Source: Anadara kagoshimensis (Eukaryota; Mollusca; Bivalvia; Arcoida; Arcidae). Taken from it: DNA of 64,000 nucleotides. Position numbers and translations under genes: made by a program. The DNA lies in NCBI GenBank assembly GCA_021292105.1, contig CM037871.1:41037337-41101336 (forward strand). The letters are read 5' to 3'. Below the pieces are notes generated by a model, which saw only the letters and a program-made list of their open reading frames with translations, searched no databases and was not told where the DNA came from. This document shows positions 11,708 through 22,912 of the stretch, one piece after another (the stretch's first letter is position 1; every line of letters starts with the position of its first letter).

Positions 11708-12209
11708 CTGAAATATATAACACACAAATACAGAATTATTCAAAATGAAAAAATAAGCATATGATTTGTTGACACTGCAATTATTCAGTGAGAAAGAATA
11801 TTGATAAATGCATCTACTTTTGCAACAGTGACAACTACACATTCGATAAATTGCCTTCGTCTTCAACTTATTAAATAATGTACCATCGAGGGAATGTTAA
11901 TCAATACCGACCTAAACCCATGTACCTTTTCACATACCAAACACACTAGTACAGAAATTAACCTATTTATTTTCAGTTTTATAGCTTATGAAGTGGGTGA
12001 TGTGCAAAACATAAAAACTGCAAATGCCACTTAAGAAAGAGTAAAAGGAATTCGGTATTCGATTGTGTCTCAGCCTCGCTAACGGTGTGTTTTTTAATCC
12101 CGATGGGATATATCCAACTGTAAGATAATTTTATCTTTTAAGTCATGTGGTTGTAACCGAACAATATGGTTACCACTATCATTTCAAAACTGACCTTGAT
12201 ATATGGAAA

Positions 12210-12378
12210 TAAATATTCGCACGCGTGGCGGTGTAGCTAGCTTAACAGGAGGTGTTTACCCTTCCAGAAAACACGGCCTCACTTCCCTGGTGGAAGTTCA
12301 TTGTTTAACTAAACTTTTTTTCTTTATTTGTTATTTGGATTGTGATTTGAACATAGACTGACATGTTTGTTTTTTTAT
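12210..12378 (+). repeat. family A retroposon copy, 5'-truncated
   Basis: Starts near CGCACGCGTGGCGGTGTAGC, continues through AACAGGAGGTGTTTACCCTT and CTTCCCTGGTGGAAGTTC, and ends ACATGTTTGTTTTTTT. Confidence 0.8.
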
Positions 12379-13249
12379 CTTTACCAAACCGTAAAACGCC
12401 ATGACTAGACTTATAATACACCAGGCATTTATAATTTGAAAACGTTGTTTTATGTACCTGCTGTTATTGAAGTTCACATTTCATATTTTTATATTTTGTC
12501 ATAAAATAACGATGTTAATTACATGCATGTAATCTCAAGATAACTTAATAACTTGCATTAATGCGTCTTTTAATCATTTGACAACGCATTAGTAATTTAG
12601 TTTGAACCTCAAAAGGAACAATGAAACTAATTATATAATGTTCCAGACCAGAAGATAATTTTATATAAAAATAATCTATCAATTCATTGCTATTCGGCGA
12701 AAATGGCACTAAGAACACAGTTAAATTGAAGTTCTTTGATAATTAGCGAGGTGAGATAAATGTGAACGCATTAAGCATTACACTATTTTGAAGTGCCTAT
12801 TGTACATGTACATGTCATGTACAGAGTTAAAAATAATTTTGATTCAAATATATTCCAGATGTCAATATCCTTAAATTAAAATAAAACAATATGCATCGTT
12901 CCTTGCCCTGATGATATTCAAACGATTTTGAATAAAGTACATGTTTCTTGACTAATAAAGTCAAAACTAAGAAATACTAAAAAAATGTCGATGCTTGATT
13001 AAAGAATTGCCATACCAATAGTTAATTTCAACCAAGGAGGGTGGCATTACGTAATTAAATATTATGAATGCTTATTATCTGAGGTCATTCAACATAAACA
13101 ATATTTATATATACTTCTTAAAGGGTTTCTGTCTAGCAAGCAGTTTTATTTTACAGAGGTGTTCAGAAAAGCTTTAAGATATATAGAATTATTTATGCTT
13201 ACAATACGACATATTCTTTGTTTGTAAGGCTTATAAGCGTAATTACTTC

Positions 13250-13472
13250 CTTATTCCGCATGTGGTTGGTGTAGATCCTTACCCTTGCGATTCCATAGTT
13301 TCATGTTCCTTTTTTCTGAATTTCGATTGCATACGCTACCTTAAGAGAAGGTGCTTACCGTTCCGTAGCACCCGGTCTAACTTCCAATTGAAAACACATT
13401 TGTTGAACTGAATTTGTTTCAAAGTGTCAAATTTGCTTTTGAATTTGGACATGGATTTGTATTTTTGTTTTT
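13250..13472 (+). repeat. family A retroposon copy, degenerate
   Basis: Diverged core with GGTGTAGATCCTTACCC, a second GAGAAGGTGCTTACCGTTCC, CACCCGGTCTAACTTCC and the 3' end GGACATGGATTTGTATTTTT. Confidence 0.65.
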
Positions 13473-15110
13473 AATTATAATATGTTTTGCATTCTCTTGA
13501 ATTTTATATCATAATATTTGATTAGATGGTCACTTCATACAAAACCGAAAAATGTATGTCAACGGTTCTGGTCCATTTGAATATTTAAGAAAACCTTATA
13601 TTCCTATACTAACATAAATGGTAATGTAATTCAATATCCAACGTGTCATTTCTAAGCAACCACTGTGTGGCTGATATTGGGCAAACAAACAAATCAATAT
13701 ATTTCTGGAAAATCTATCAAGCCTTTGATTACTCGTATTTAACTTTATACTCTAAATAAATATTTATTCGCAATTTACTGTTATGAAAATGAAATGCCCG
13801 CAGTTTTTTACATTAGCGTCTTGAAGAAAACACACGACGAAAAATGAAATGAAATAAATAAATAAATAAATCATCGTAATTTAATACCTTTATATCTGGA
13901 TGCCGCAATATGATCGTTATGCATTTATAAAAAAATATAAAATGATGTAGACTGTTTTAAAAATATTTTGGACTGTGAAGCATTTGCCTTATCGGTTAGT
14001 CATTTCGCTAGGTACTCTAGTTTCCTCCATCATCCTAAAACTGAACTAAGTGAAAGTGAAAGAGTATGAACTTGGGATGAAACCTTATTGCTCTTATCAC
14101 AGGAAAAATTGCAGGTAACGTTATCAATGTAATATATAGCTCATCGAAACATCAATGTACTAGTTCACAGAATTCCAAAGAATAAAAAATCAAACAATGT
14201 AGATATAAGACTTTAAATGCCATTTCTTGATAGTTCAATGATTAAATAAAAGAGTTATGTTCAATAAAAGTATTTTGTGCGATATTTGGAGACTTTCCAA
14301 CTTTTTAATTATAAGTTTATGGTAAAACAATTGATCTACTGAATATGGTGTTTTTTATTATTTATACAATTTAGAAATGGTTCTGACAAAGGATTTTTTG
14401 TGTGAATAATGCGACCATTCAACCAAGTGACAAAGCATGAATATCAATTGATACAATAACGTTAGCAAAAACAATATATAAATAAATAATTAAATCCTCT
14501 GCAAACCATGTCCTTTTTAAGAATAACCATTAGCTGAAACTGGAACAAAATATGGTAGATTTTCGACTGTACACAGGAAATTAGATGACTGTGATGTTTA
14601 TTTAAAAAATAAAACTCTATGTTTTTACCATTCATGTCTTAAATTACCCAAATGTATTAAATGATGTTTCTGTTATACAAATTAACATTGACATTTATTT
14701 ATTTATTTATTTTTAAGTGTGCCTGTGCTGTCTCCATTGTATGATATGGGGGTCCATAGATTAACTTCAAGAAACACATATTTATATTTAATGCCCTCAA
14801 AATTCTGATTTCACTTTCAAATCATTACGGGCGAATTATCGCTTTCTATTTAATGAACCTAGGAGTGCTAAAGATACAACAATAACGGCAATTACGCGTA
14901 TATCTCCAATCAGACAAAATTATAGTGTAAACATTGTAACATATGGTTCTACCAATCAAACAAACCCTTACTTAGTCCATTCGCAAAGATACCGACCCAG
15001 TAAGCGGTTTAAACAACATATTATACAAGTGTTAATTTTGATATGGAAAAATGCTTTCTTTTGTTACAAAACACACATGTTCATTTTCATTTTCATGGCG
15101 CTGTATCGGA
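13473..15110. other. intronic, mostly unclassified
   Basis: AT-rich DNA with no gene. At about 13990-14110 there is weak similarity to SINE body sequence (TAGTTTCCTCCATCATCC). AAAT/ATTT short tandem tracts occur at about 13850 and 14695. Nothing else is recognised. Confidence 0.5.
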
Positions 15111-15113
15111 AGA

Positions 15114-15440
15114 AACATACCAACCAAAATCCCAAAGGAAGGTTCAAACTTTAAAACTTGCAAATTAAGATAAATTTGAACTTCCACCATGACAAGTAAG
15201 GTGCTCCTAGAATGTAATTACCTCTTGTTACACTCACCAAGTGTTAAATTGAGATTTGCTAATGAAGGGAACATGGAACTATTTGACGTTAAATATATCT
15301 AGGAATGTTTTTACACTAAATTTAAGACTTCACACTTATCAACAATACTGTGATCATGGACCTTATTGAGAGTCTAGACATCCCTAGGCTTGCAATATCA
15401 CCGCGGCAGCAATTTATTTGTAGGCAGCTTGCCACAATGG
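15114..15440 (-). repeat. family A retroposon copy, full-length type
   Basis: The minus strand reads GCCTACAAATAAATTGCTGC, GATATTGCAAGCCTAGGGA, CACAGTATTGTTGATAAGTG and the diverged core to GGTGGAAGTTCAAATTTATC. It shares the 5' extension ACAAATAAATTG with the copy at 2310, which suggests that the full element starts at or before this word. Confidence 0.7.
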
Positions 15441-15679
15441 GAACAAGCTGTACCATATATAGGGTATTAATTATGAAACAAATAAATCACAATTAGGAGA
15501 TTCAGGTATATAGCTGCATAGAAAAAGAAAGTTGACAATACAAAAAAAAAGAAGTCATCACATTTCTAGTTCATCTGTATTATATACATTGCTGTACATA
15601 ATGCGGTAGATGTATGCATATAGTCGGTGGTTCCAGAATATGTTTATAATGTTTTTGATCTTAAGAACTTTGTTAGAAC

Positions 15680-16941
15680 TCAAGCTAGTTCCATACCATG
15701 GTGACGTCGTCGTTTTGTGCGTACGATCGAAATGTTAGATTTGACGTCTTTTTTATTTATGACGTCACGAATGTGTGGTATTCAGCACCAACAGAATTAT
15801 GGCGGGAACGCTGTTATGCTATCATTCAGTAGAATAATTCTCTGCATTCACAAAAGATTAGAATTCACAATATCAATTCTGTGCACTATTTTTAAGAACA
15901 AAATGTATATTGCACATAACAGAAATTAGGTAGATCTACACTATTCTAAATAATTGAAAGATTTGAGTACATTGTTTAAATTTTGAAGACGGTATTTTAG
16001 ATGCCGCTTTCTGTTTGTTTTTTTCGGCGATTTTAAATACAAAAAGTAGGACACAAACTGACGATTCTTCAATAAACATACTGTATGATAATTTTTCTCG
16101 GTGTCAAATTTTAGCAGTTTAGCTATGCTCTTGTATTTCCGTTTCATTTAGCGGCCTAGAATCAAGAACGCTTCATCAATGTATACGAATTCCCTTTCCA
16201 CTTTAACTGATCTGTGTTTGGTAACGGTTGCTATGGGTTTCTATGGGTGACAATCCATATGGAATTTAAATTGGATTTGTTTTCCACAACAAAATAGCTC
16301 ACAATCAGTGTTTTTGTTTATTTGTTAATACCCAACGAAAAACATTGAGTTCATTAAAGTATTCTAGGACATTATTGGTAACTTCTTACGTAAGGAATGG
16401 GGCTTTTTTCTTGTTTCAGGATTGTTATGCAATTTTATGAAAAAAGTAGCTTGACGACCCCCTTTTTTTGTTTCCGAAAATCAAACTTATATATTCATGT
16501 GTAATATATGTGAAAATCAGGGGTCGTATTCGACTTAGTTTTTTAAAAATCTACAAATTAACGAAAGAGTGTTACTTTTAGTTTTCCGGAAATTTAATGT
16601 TCTCTCTTGATAGGTGGCGCTGTAGAAAAATACCACGTGACCGGAAGTAAAATTCAATTGGTCCTAATAATCTTCATGACATAATGGTTGATTTAAATGC
16701 AAGAGACTTTTGATTTCTAAGCATGACAAAAAATTATTAAAGGTTATTTGTTGATAACAGTAGTTATACTTTGATCATTTATGTCGTGAAAATGGCCACC
16801 AGGTGGCGCTTCAGAACTTCTTAAGCAAGTCGAATACCTGCCCTGAAATTTTGGCATGTTGAATGGTTTATGCCCATGTACAACATATCAAAATTTCAAT
16901 ATGTGTTTTCAGGCGATTTGTAAAGTATGGAACTACCTTAA
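15680..16941. mobile_element. element B, copy 1 (1.25 kb TTAA transposon)
   Basis: The ends are inverted: GCTAGTTCCATAC on the left and, reversed from the right, GGTAGTTCCATAC. The flanks are TCAA and TTAA, a slightly decayed TTAA target duplication. The body aligns from end to end with copy 2 (61243-62502), including ATGGCGGGAACGCTGTTAT, TGGTAACGGTTGCTATGGGT, TACCACGTGACCGGAAGTAA and AGCAAGTCGAATACCTGCCC. No transposase frame is visible, so it is non-autonomous. TTAA targeting fits piggyBac or Kolobok; the terminal GG fits Kolobok better, but this is inference. Confidence 0.85.
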
Positions 16942-17467
16942 CATGGCACAAACAATAAAAACTTTAGATTGTTTTTATAACCTTTTAGTATTATTACATT
17001 TAAGCAAAGAAATTAAGATATCGCTGGTACATTATTTTGTAAAGTCAGTGTTTTCGGTATAAAACAAAAATGATAGCAATCAATGTCTAAACCATTAGCC
17101 CAAAAGCAAAATATATTTTTTTCAAATTGGCAAAGATACATACTGGTTTAGGGACAAGGACAAGTGGTTGTAAAATATGTGTGATGATTAAGACGCCAAA
17201 GGAGGACTTGAATCACGTTCACACATTTAAAATTTGATTCCATGTACCCACTATCATTCATTGTTCAGTTATGGTTTTATGGGTTTGAAAAGGCTCGCAC
17301 AGGTATATTGCAATATCAGTTTATTCATAACAATAATCAAAAAATTTAATTTGCATAATTATTTTGTCTAAATATAAATGTAAAGAACAAAAATTGATAT
17401 ATTTTCAATATACAGAAAATCTAAGATTTACAATAGAAATTACTTATTATACCAGTTTTAATTTTAC

Positions 17468-17513
17468 GGCACTAGAAGGCCGTTTCGGAATACAATTCCT
17501 CATCAGTAGTGCT
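17468..17513 (-). ncRNA. type I hammerhead ribozyme, mutated triplet
   Basis: Same 46-nt fold as at 17723-17768, but the cleavage triplet reads TTC instead of GTC, breaking the second pair of the two-pair stem III, and stem I has a terminal mismatch (TAGTGCC against AGCACTA). TTC still fits the NUH rule, so weak activity is possible, but with so short a stem III it is doubtful. Confidence 0.7.
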
Positions 17514-17722
17514 TGGGCCAAATTACATATTATACCAGTTTTAATTTTACAGGCGTATACCTTATTTTTTGAGAAATTTCAACTTGCAGTAAATTTAGTA
17601 TATTTCTGACTATAATACGAAATTTTTGCCTACTTAGTTTGTGATATCCTCGGGGCACCAGCCACGAGCAGAGATATCGGCTCAGGGGTTTAAATTACAT
17701 ATTATACCAGTTTTAATTTTAC

Positions 17723-17768
17723 AGCACTAGACGGCCGTTTCGGAATACAATTCCTCATCAGTAGTGCT
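17723..17768 (-). ncRNA. type I hammerhead ribozyme, intact
   Basis: On the minus strand: stem I 5' strand AGCACTA; core CTGATGA; stem II GGAAT-TGT-ATTCC; GAAAC; loop GGCC; cleavage triplet GTC; stem I 3' strand TAGTGCT. Stem I is perfectly paired over 7 bp, stem II over 5 bp, and all catalytic-core bases (CUGAUGA, GAAA, NUH) are conserved. Stem III has two pairs and the loop is self-complementary. Minimal hammerheads of this kind in Penelope-like elements and retrozymes are known to cleave best as dimers in tandem transcripts. Cleavage is predicted after the C of GTC. Confidence 0.85.
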
Positions 17769-18872
17769 TAGATAAAAATTATGAAACCAAAATTATTTTG
17801 AAGATGTTGAAAAGCTACCCAAAGGACCAAAAAATATTTTACCAAATTAAGCTAAGAAAATACTTTGCATGAGGGAGGAGACTTATTTTATCCACTTTTG
17901 GAGCACTTTGCTCTGAATCATTTTGCATAACCATTCAAACAACCTAGCTAAAATACACGTTTAAAGTTTTTTTTGAAAATATATCTCATAGTATAATATT
18001 TATTATAAGAAAAAGATGATTAACAATGAATGATGATATAGTAATAGAACAATTTGTTGTTACGGGAACAATGTTATCAGTTGTGAATAAGCTTAAATGA
18101 TTTTTTACATTATCATATCAATATAAAATATACTTGAAATTAAACTGTATTATTATATGACAAATGGTTTTGCCGTTTGGCCGGGAACGCGTTTTGCAAG
18201 TCTGATAAATTTATATACCCACCGCGCAATAAGTTACGCAACGTTATGTAACGTAACAATGGGTGACGTCCAATGCTCTAAAACGCAGGCGACGTTATCT
18301 GGCATTGTATTAAAAAAGGACATTTCTAATGAAATAACTTTATTTCGATTCGTCATGTCATTTTAATAACTCAGTCACAATTTACGTAATAATGAATAAA
18401 GTGATAATTTCACAATATTTCTTGTATCTTAAATATGTTGTTATGTTTGAATACTTTATTTCTCTACTGATTTCTAAAACATAAATACAATCACTACGTA
18501 CTTTGTAAATTAAAACATAAAAATAAGGTGGTCAAATAATAAATCAAAATTTAACTTTCGATTCGAAAGAGAAAAGGATTTTTGAATTTCAAAACATAAT
18601 AATGATATCATATTTTTTAGGTTAATAAATCTTCATGTCTACCTCATCAAAAGTCACTTATAGTAAAGTATATAATTCGTAACGTCTGCAATGTACGATA
18701 TTTTGGAAATAATGTACATTTATATAACAACGGAATGATGATAGTGGTATATTAATTTTGTATATGGAAAATACGTCCCCTTGAAACGATAATGAGTTTA
18801 ATAATTTGTTTGTTATTAATATCTTTATTCCCTTATGAAAGTGTCCGTGTTGTTTTAACTAGATTGCCAGCT

Positions 18873-18925
18873 TAGAATTACATATTATACCAGTTTTAAT
18901 TTTACAGCATTAGACGACCGTTATA
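18873..18925 (-). mobile_element. hammerhead element fragment fused to family A tail
   Basis: The plus strand reads ATTACATATTATACCAGTTT to ACAGCATTAGACGACCGTT: the 3' part of the hammerhead (triplet GTC, mutated stem I) plus its downstream flank. The ribozyme 5' half is absent. A family A 3' end follows at once. Confidence 0.6.
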
Positions 18926-18926
18926 A

Positions 18927-18985
18927 CTGCTTGAGGATTGTGGTTTAGACATGGATTGGTGTGTTTGTTTTTGATTTATTACAAT
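18927..18985 (+). repeat. family A 3' end fragment
   Basis: Contains GATTGTGGTTTAGACATGGA and TTGGTGTGTTTGTTTTTGAT, only the last ~55 bp of the family, directly abutting the hammerhead fragment. Confidence 0.7.
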
Positions 18986-20157
18986 AAAATAATTTAAAAA
19001 CTATTTATAGTACATATATTAATGCGAAATCTTCATATTCATAAAAAAAACAACAAACATAATAAATCTTTATTTCAACAGGTAAAGAAAGACATTTTCC
19101 ATCATAAACTGTAAAAGATGAAACATTTCCATTGCAAAAAGTGCCTCTATACAATTTTTGACATGCCAAATAGAATATGACTTACTGTGTTTTAGGTGCA
19201 TGAAACCTGGCCCAGTACTCAAACAGAATGCAAAATACATAAATAATAACAAAACATCAACTCATTTAAAACTTTAATAAATATATTATATTTTTGATAC
19301 TCATTAGGTGTCGATCAGTGTTTTCATTAAACCTAAATACTCGTGAAAAACAATGACGTGTTAGATCTTTAAAGCTTTGAGATATAATCGATCATACAAC
19401 TCGTAATGTTTTTCGCTTAATTAGAAACTAAGATTTAATCAATTAAAAGTAAATTATTTGTTACGTTGCTATGATGTATACATTAGAGATGTTGTTGAAA
19501 TAAAACAATACTCTACATACATGTATATTCATGATTTAAAATTCGATTTTTGTTTTTAGTAATGTTTTACATATACTTTGTCTTTAGGGTACGTTGTTGG
19601 TTTAGAATTTAAAGCATATTGTCGTCGTATGTTCGACCTGTTTTAAACAGAAATAGATGCACATCGTGTCAAAAATATAAAAGGAATGTAAATTACTGTC
19701 TGCTTAACCTGCTACAGAGAAAGCAAATAAAAAAAATAACTTATAGATTTTCCTTATTTCGTGCACAATTCTAGAATTAATTTACTTACATAAGCCGACT
19801 AATTGCTAAAAACCCGATTTTGGTCCATTCTTTGCTTTATATATCATGTTAGCGATAAAATGCAATTTGGGTAGGTGTTTACAATGGTAATTTGTTACAA
19901 AATTGCGGGGTATATTATGTGACGTAGCGACGGATGAAGAGTTGACTCTTAATGTACTTTAGTGTAGTTCAAGAACGGATTGATTCTGCGTAACTGGGGA
20001 TGATCAGATTGATTTTATAAACCAATAAAGAAAACGTTTTCAAAAATAGGAAAAATTAAAACTGATCCCTATTTTAAAGCTTTGTTCTGTTATACCCCTT
20101 ACGCACCGACGAAAATAGTTAATTCTTCCGTCATCATTACGTCACACGTCAGACATT

Positions 20158-20487
20158 TTGTCAAAAAATTCCATAACAACCACCTGTAATTTGTTTTTTA
20201 AAGAGAACTACGAAATGAATTACCAAACAATGTTGGAAAAAGTAAATTATTCTTATTCTTTGGTAAAACTTTTTACTCAAAACTGTAATCAAAGATATTA
20301 TCAATGGAAAGGAGAGAACAGTTTTCTTAGAAATATCAAAAATAAATCATTTAAAGAAGATTTTAAAAAATTAACAGGGACTGAAGTTCATGACAAAATT
20401 GAATTCAGATGTAAACTTTTGCAATTACCACCAAAACACTACAGGTCCATCCAGAAAGTTTTGACACCCCATAAAAGTGATTCATAG
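20158..20487 (+). CDS. hypothetical 109-aa frame, doubtful
   Basis: Open frame beginning MSKNSITTTCNLFFKENYEM and ending KVLTPHKSDS. It is Lys/Asn-rich with no domain I recognise. Its last ~15 codons run into the left inverted repeat of the MITE at 20442, so the C-terminus is mobile-element sequence. It lies in the K2P intron on the opposite strand. It may be chance, or the end of a decayed coding region truncated by the insertion. Confidence 0.15.
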   Translation: MSKNSITTTCNLFFKENYEMNYQTMLEKVNYSYSLVKLFTQNCNQRYYQWKGENSFLRNIKNKSFKEDFKKLTGTEVHDKIEFRCKLLQLPPKHYRSIQKVLTPHKSDS

Positions 20488-21192
20488 GTAGACACAAATT
20501 TGTTTGTTATAACAATTTTTGACATGCTTTATCAATGATTTGTTTAATAGATGGTTACATGTAACATACCACTAGATCTAATCGATGTAACTTGGACACA
20601 ATAGAATTGCAAAAGACACTGTTATCTCCCTTGATATATTCCAGACACAAAAACGGCTGCCCTTTGGCAAAAATGATTTTAAACAATGAGAACAAAACAT
20701 CTGTTCCACAAAATAAGTAAAAAAAATTTTTTAAGTCAGATAATACTATAAAACATCTTTTTGCAGTATAAAATTAACGTTATACGAAAAATAAATAGTC
20801 GTTAAATACACTAACCAAAAATCCAATTTTACCGTATTTCTAAATATTTTAGTATTTTCAATACAGAAGGAATTTTAACAGATTAAATGACATATTTTAC
20901 TTAGAAAGTGCTTAATAATTGCTTTAAATTTTAAGTTTCCAGTATTTTCTAATAATTAAGTCCATATTTGAAGAAATAGGATTTTTCCCAACTATTTTCA
21001 TTTTTTTATCACTCACTGTTCACTAAAAACTAAAATTGAAACTTTTATTAATTATGCCATTTTAATAACATTCTAGGTAGTATATAAAAATAGTCTTTCA
21101 ACAATAAACAAAACACCAAGTACTAAGACCATCAAAATTACTCTTTTACAAAGTTTATAGAAGGGGATGTCCAAACTTTCTGGATGGACCTG
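20442..21192. mobile_element. 751-bp mariner-type MITE
   Basis: Terminal inverted repeats of about 29 bp: the left end starts CAGGTCCATCCAGAAAGTTT and the reverse complement of the right end reads CAGGTCCATCCAGAAAGTTT, then continues with a few mismatches. TA lies on both sides (20440-20441, 21193-21194), as for Tc1/mariner. No transposase remains inside. Confidence 0.85.
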
Positions 21193-21360
21193 TACTGTAA
21201 GATCAGAACTGGTAATATCAGGATTCAGTTGTTCGCAGATTCATTCAACTGTGGATACAATTTAAATGAAAATCGGGTACAATTTTATATACATGTTATT
21301 GAAACGTTTTTTGTACACCTATACATTTGACCGGTATTGCGTTTCAAATAATTCGCATGC

Positions 21361-22060
21361 GTTTTTCGGTGAATTTAAATAGATAGTATTAGTTAAGGGC
21401 AAAGTGTCGATTTTTCCATACACATACTGTATAATAATTTATTTATCGGTGTCAAATTTTCACAGTTGCTCCGTGTTTTATTTCGGCGGTCTAGAATCAA
21501 GAACCCTTACCCGTGTATTCGAATCTCCCTTTCAACTTTAATACATCTCTGCTTGGTAACGGTTGCTATGGGTAAGAGCATATGGTATTTAAATTTGGTT
21601 ATATTTTGTGAAGGCAAATAGCTATCAACCAGTATCCTTGTATTTTTAAAACCAAACGAAAAATGTTTTAATTATTATAGTAAACTGGTACCCTTATAAT
21701 AACGCAAGAAATGAAGCTATTTGTTTTACTATTTTGAGGCAATGTTTAAAAAAAACAAGGGTAGATTGATGATCCTTATTTTTTGTTTTCAAAAATCAAA
21801 GTTGTATATTCATGTGCATTATGTTTGAAAATCGGGGATCGCCTTAGTTTTTTTATAATCTTTAAATAAACGAAGGGTTGTTACTTTTAGTTTTCCGGTA
21901 TTTTAATGTTCTCTCTTAATAGATGGCGCTGAAGAAAATTACCACGTGACCGGAACATAAATGACATTGATCCAAAGAATATTCACGTCATACTAGTATA
22001 CTTGATTGGAATGCACTTTTAATTTCTAAGCGCAAGAAAAAAATATTAAAGTCAATTTGT
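21361..22060. mobile_element. element B, copy 3 (internal fragment)
   Basis: Aligns with the interior of copies 1 and 2 in the same order: ATAATTTATTTATCGGTGTC, CGGTCTAGAATCAAGAACCC, TTGGTAACGGTTGCTATGGG and TACCACGTGACCGGAACATA. Both inverted-repeat ends and the ATGGCGGGAACG region are missing. It is more diverged than the other two, so older. Confidence 0.75.
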
Positions 22061-22483
22061 AGGTCCCGTTTTGTATAGATTGATCGAAATGGGAATAGAG
22101 TTTCATCAAAATAAGCATATCATTTTAAATGTATCCATTCAATAACGGTACGCTGTATCTTTTGAATATATCGATGATATGTTTTCGACAACTGTTTGAT
22201 GGACAACGGCTCGATCACTTTGTTCTTATATTTATTCAGTTCTTAACAGATTTGCATGAAATCCCCAATGCTCTTCATCACAAGAACCTAGACGACCAAA
22301 CCTACTTCTACAATATAAACAAATTTGTAAAACTCTTCTCCACGTCAAACCAGGAATAACATAATATATAATCTTATAACTATTCGCACAATAATAATTC
22401 TTCTCAACAGTAGAAACCCGCCAAACAGTAAGCTATTACTTACCAGCAACCCTAATACTACCTTTAAGCACATCTATACCTAC

Positions 22484-22889
22484 CTATTGTTGAAATCACG
22501 GTGACGGAGAAGAACAAGGATCCAGCCCAAGACCATGAGTACTTGGGCCCGTCTGGGAGACCGTACGCTGAGCAATTACTACCATCGTAGTTTATCTTAA
22601 TACTGTTATCTCGAAATGTTGTTAAAATTCCTTGCAACTTTAATGCCAGTTGGTCTTTATTACTGCTGTTTCCAATCACATTCATCACACCTTGTATTGT
22701 ATCAGTTTCCATGGAAACATAATCTTCCTTAGCGTCAAAACAAATTTCTTCTTCATTCTTTTTCTCTAAATGTTCAAATATAAATCCTCCTGCGACACAG
22801 TATAAAGCAACCATGCCACAAAGTCCTACGTGTGAAAACAAAAATTTCATGAGCATCTGCAAACAACCCTTTTTGCCTTTATCTCCCAT
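22484..22889 (-). CDS. K2P potassium channel, exon 1 (residues 1-135 plus 1 nt)
   Basis: First coding exon of the channel whose exon 2 is at 10815-11707. The start is the ATG at 22889-22887, in good context (AAAATGG, A at -3 and G at +4). The protein starts MGDKGKKGCLQML; M1 spans about 18-42 (HVGLCGMVALY to GGFIFEHLE). The extracellular cap follows, with Cys50 (candidate for the inter-subunit disulphide found in many K2P caps), Cys106 and two N-glycosylation sequons (Asn74, Asn105). The first pore helix SLFFSVTVISTIG runs into the splice site. The donor GTAGGT cuts after the first base of Gly136. Spliced length is 432 residues, normal for a K2P channel with a long M2-M3 loop. Confidence 0.95.
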
Positions 22890-22899
22890 TTTGATGCCT

Positions 22900-22912
22900 T
22901 GACCTTTGACCT
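22900..22912 (-). promoter_or_regulatory. perfect DR1 nuclear-receptor half-site pair
   Basis: The minus strand reads AGGTCAAAGGTCA, the textbook DR1 element bound by HNF4, COUP-TF or RXR heterodimers. It ends 10 bases before the K2P start codon, so it lies in the 5' UTR or a proximal promoter. The match is exact; function is inference, as the transcription start is unknown. Confidence 0.35.

Larger units (their letters stand above)
17436..17895 (-). mobile_element. hammerhead-bearing element, partial dimer
   Basis: Two hammerhead motifs in the same orientation (17468-17513 and 17723-17768) bound a unit of 255 bp. Each is followed in the minus-strand sense by TGTAAAATTAAAACTGGTAT. Upstream of the 17723 ribozyme in that sense is the family flank (AAGCTACCCAAAGGACCAAA on the plus strand). 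The segment between the ribozymes lacks about 130 bp found in other copies, so the dimer is incomplete. No protein is encoded. The arrangement resembles retrozymes or the hammerhead units of Penelope-like elements. Confidence 0.7.
11708..22483 (-). other. 10.8 kb K2P intron (phase 1)
   Basis: The intron starts GTAGGT (minus strand, from 22483) and ends TTTCAG at 11708. It interrupts the first Gly codon of GYG after one base. An intron at this place is conserved across K2P genes, which supports joining the two exons. Its sequence is largely mobile DNA: element B copies at 15680 and 21361, hammerhead units at 17436 and 18873, family A copies and a mariner-type MITE at 20442. I see no further exon inside it, but a small alternative exon cannot be excluded. 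Confidence 0.9.
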
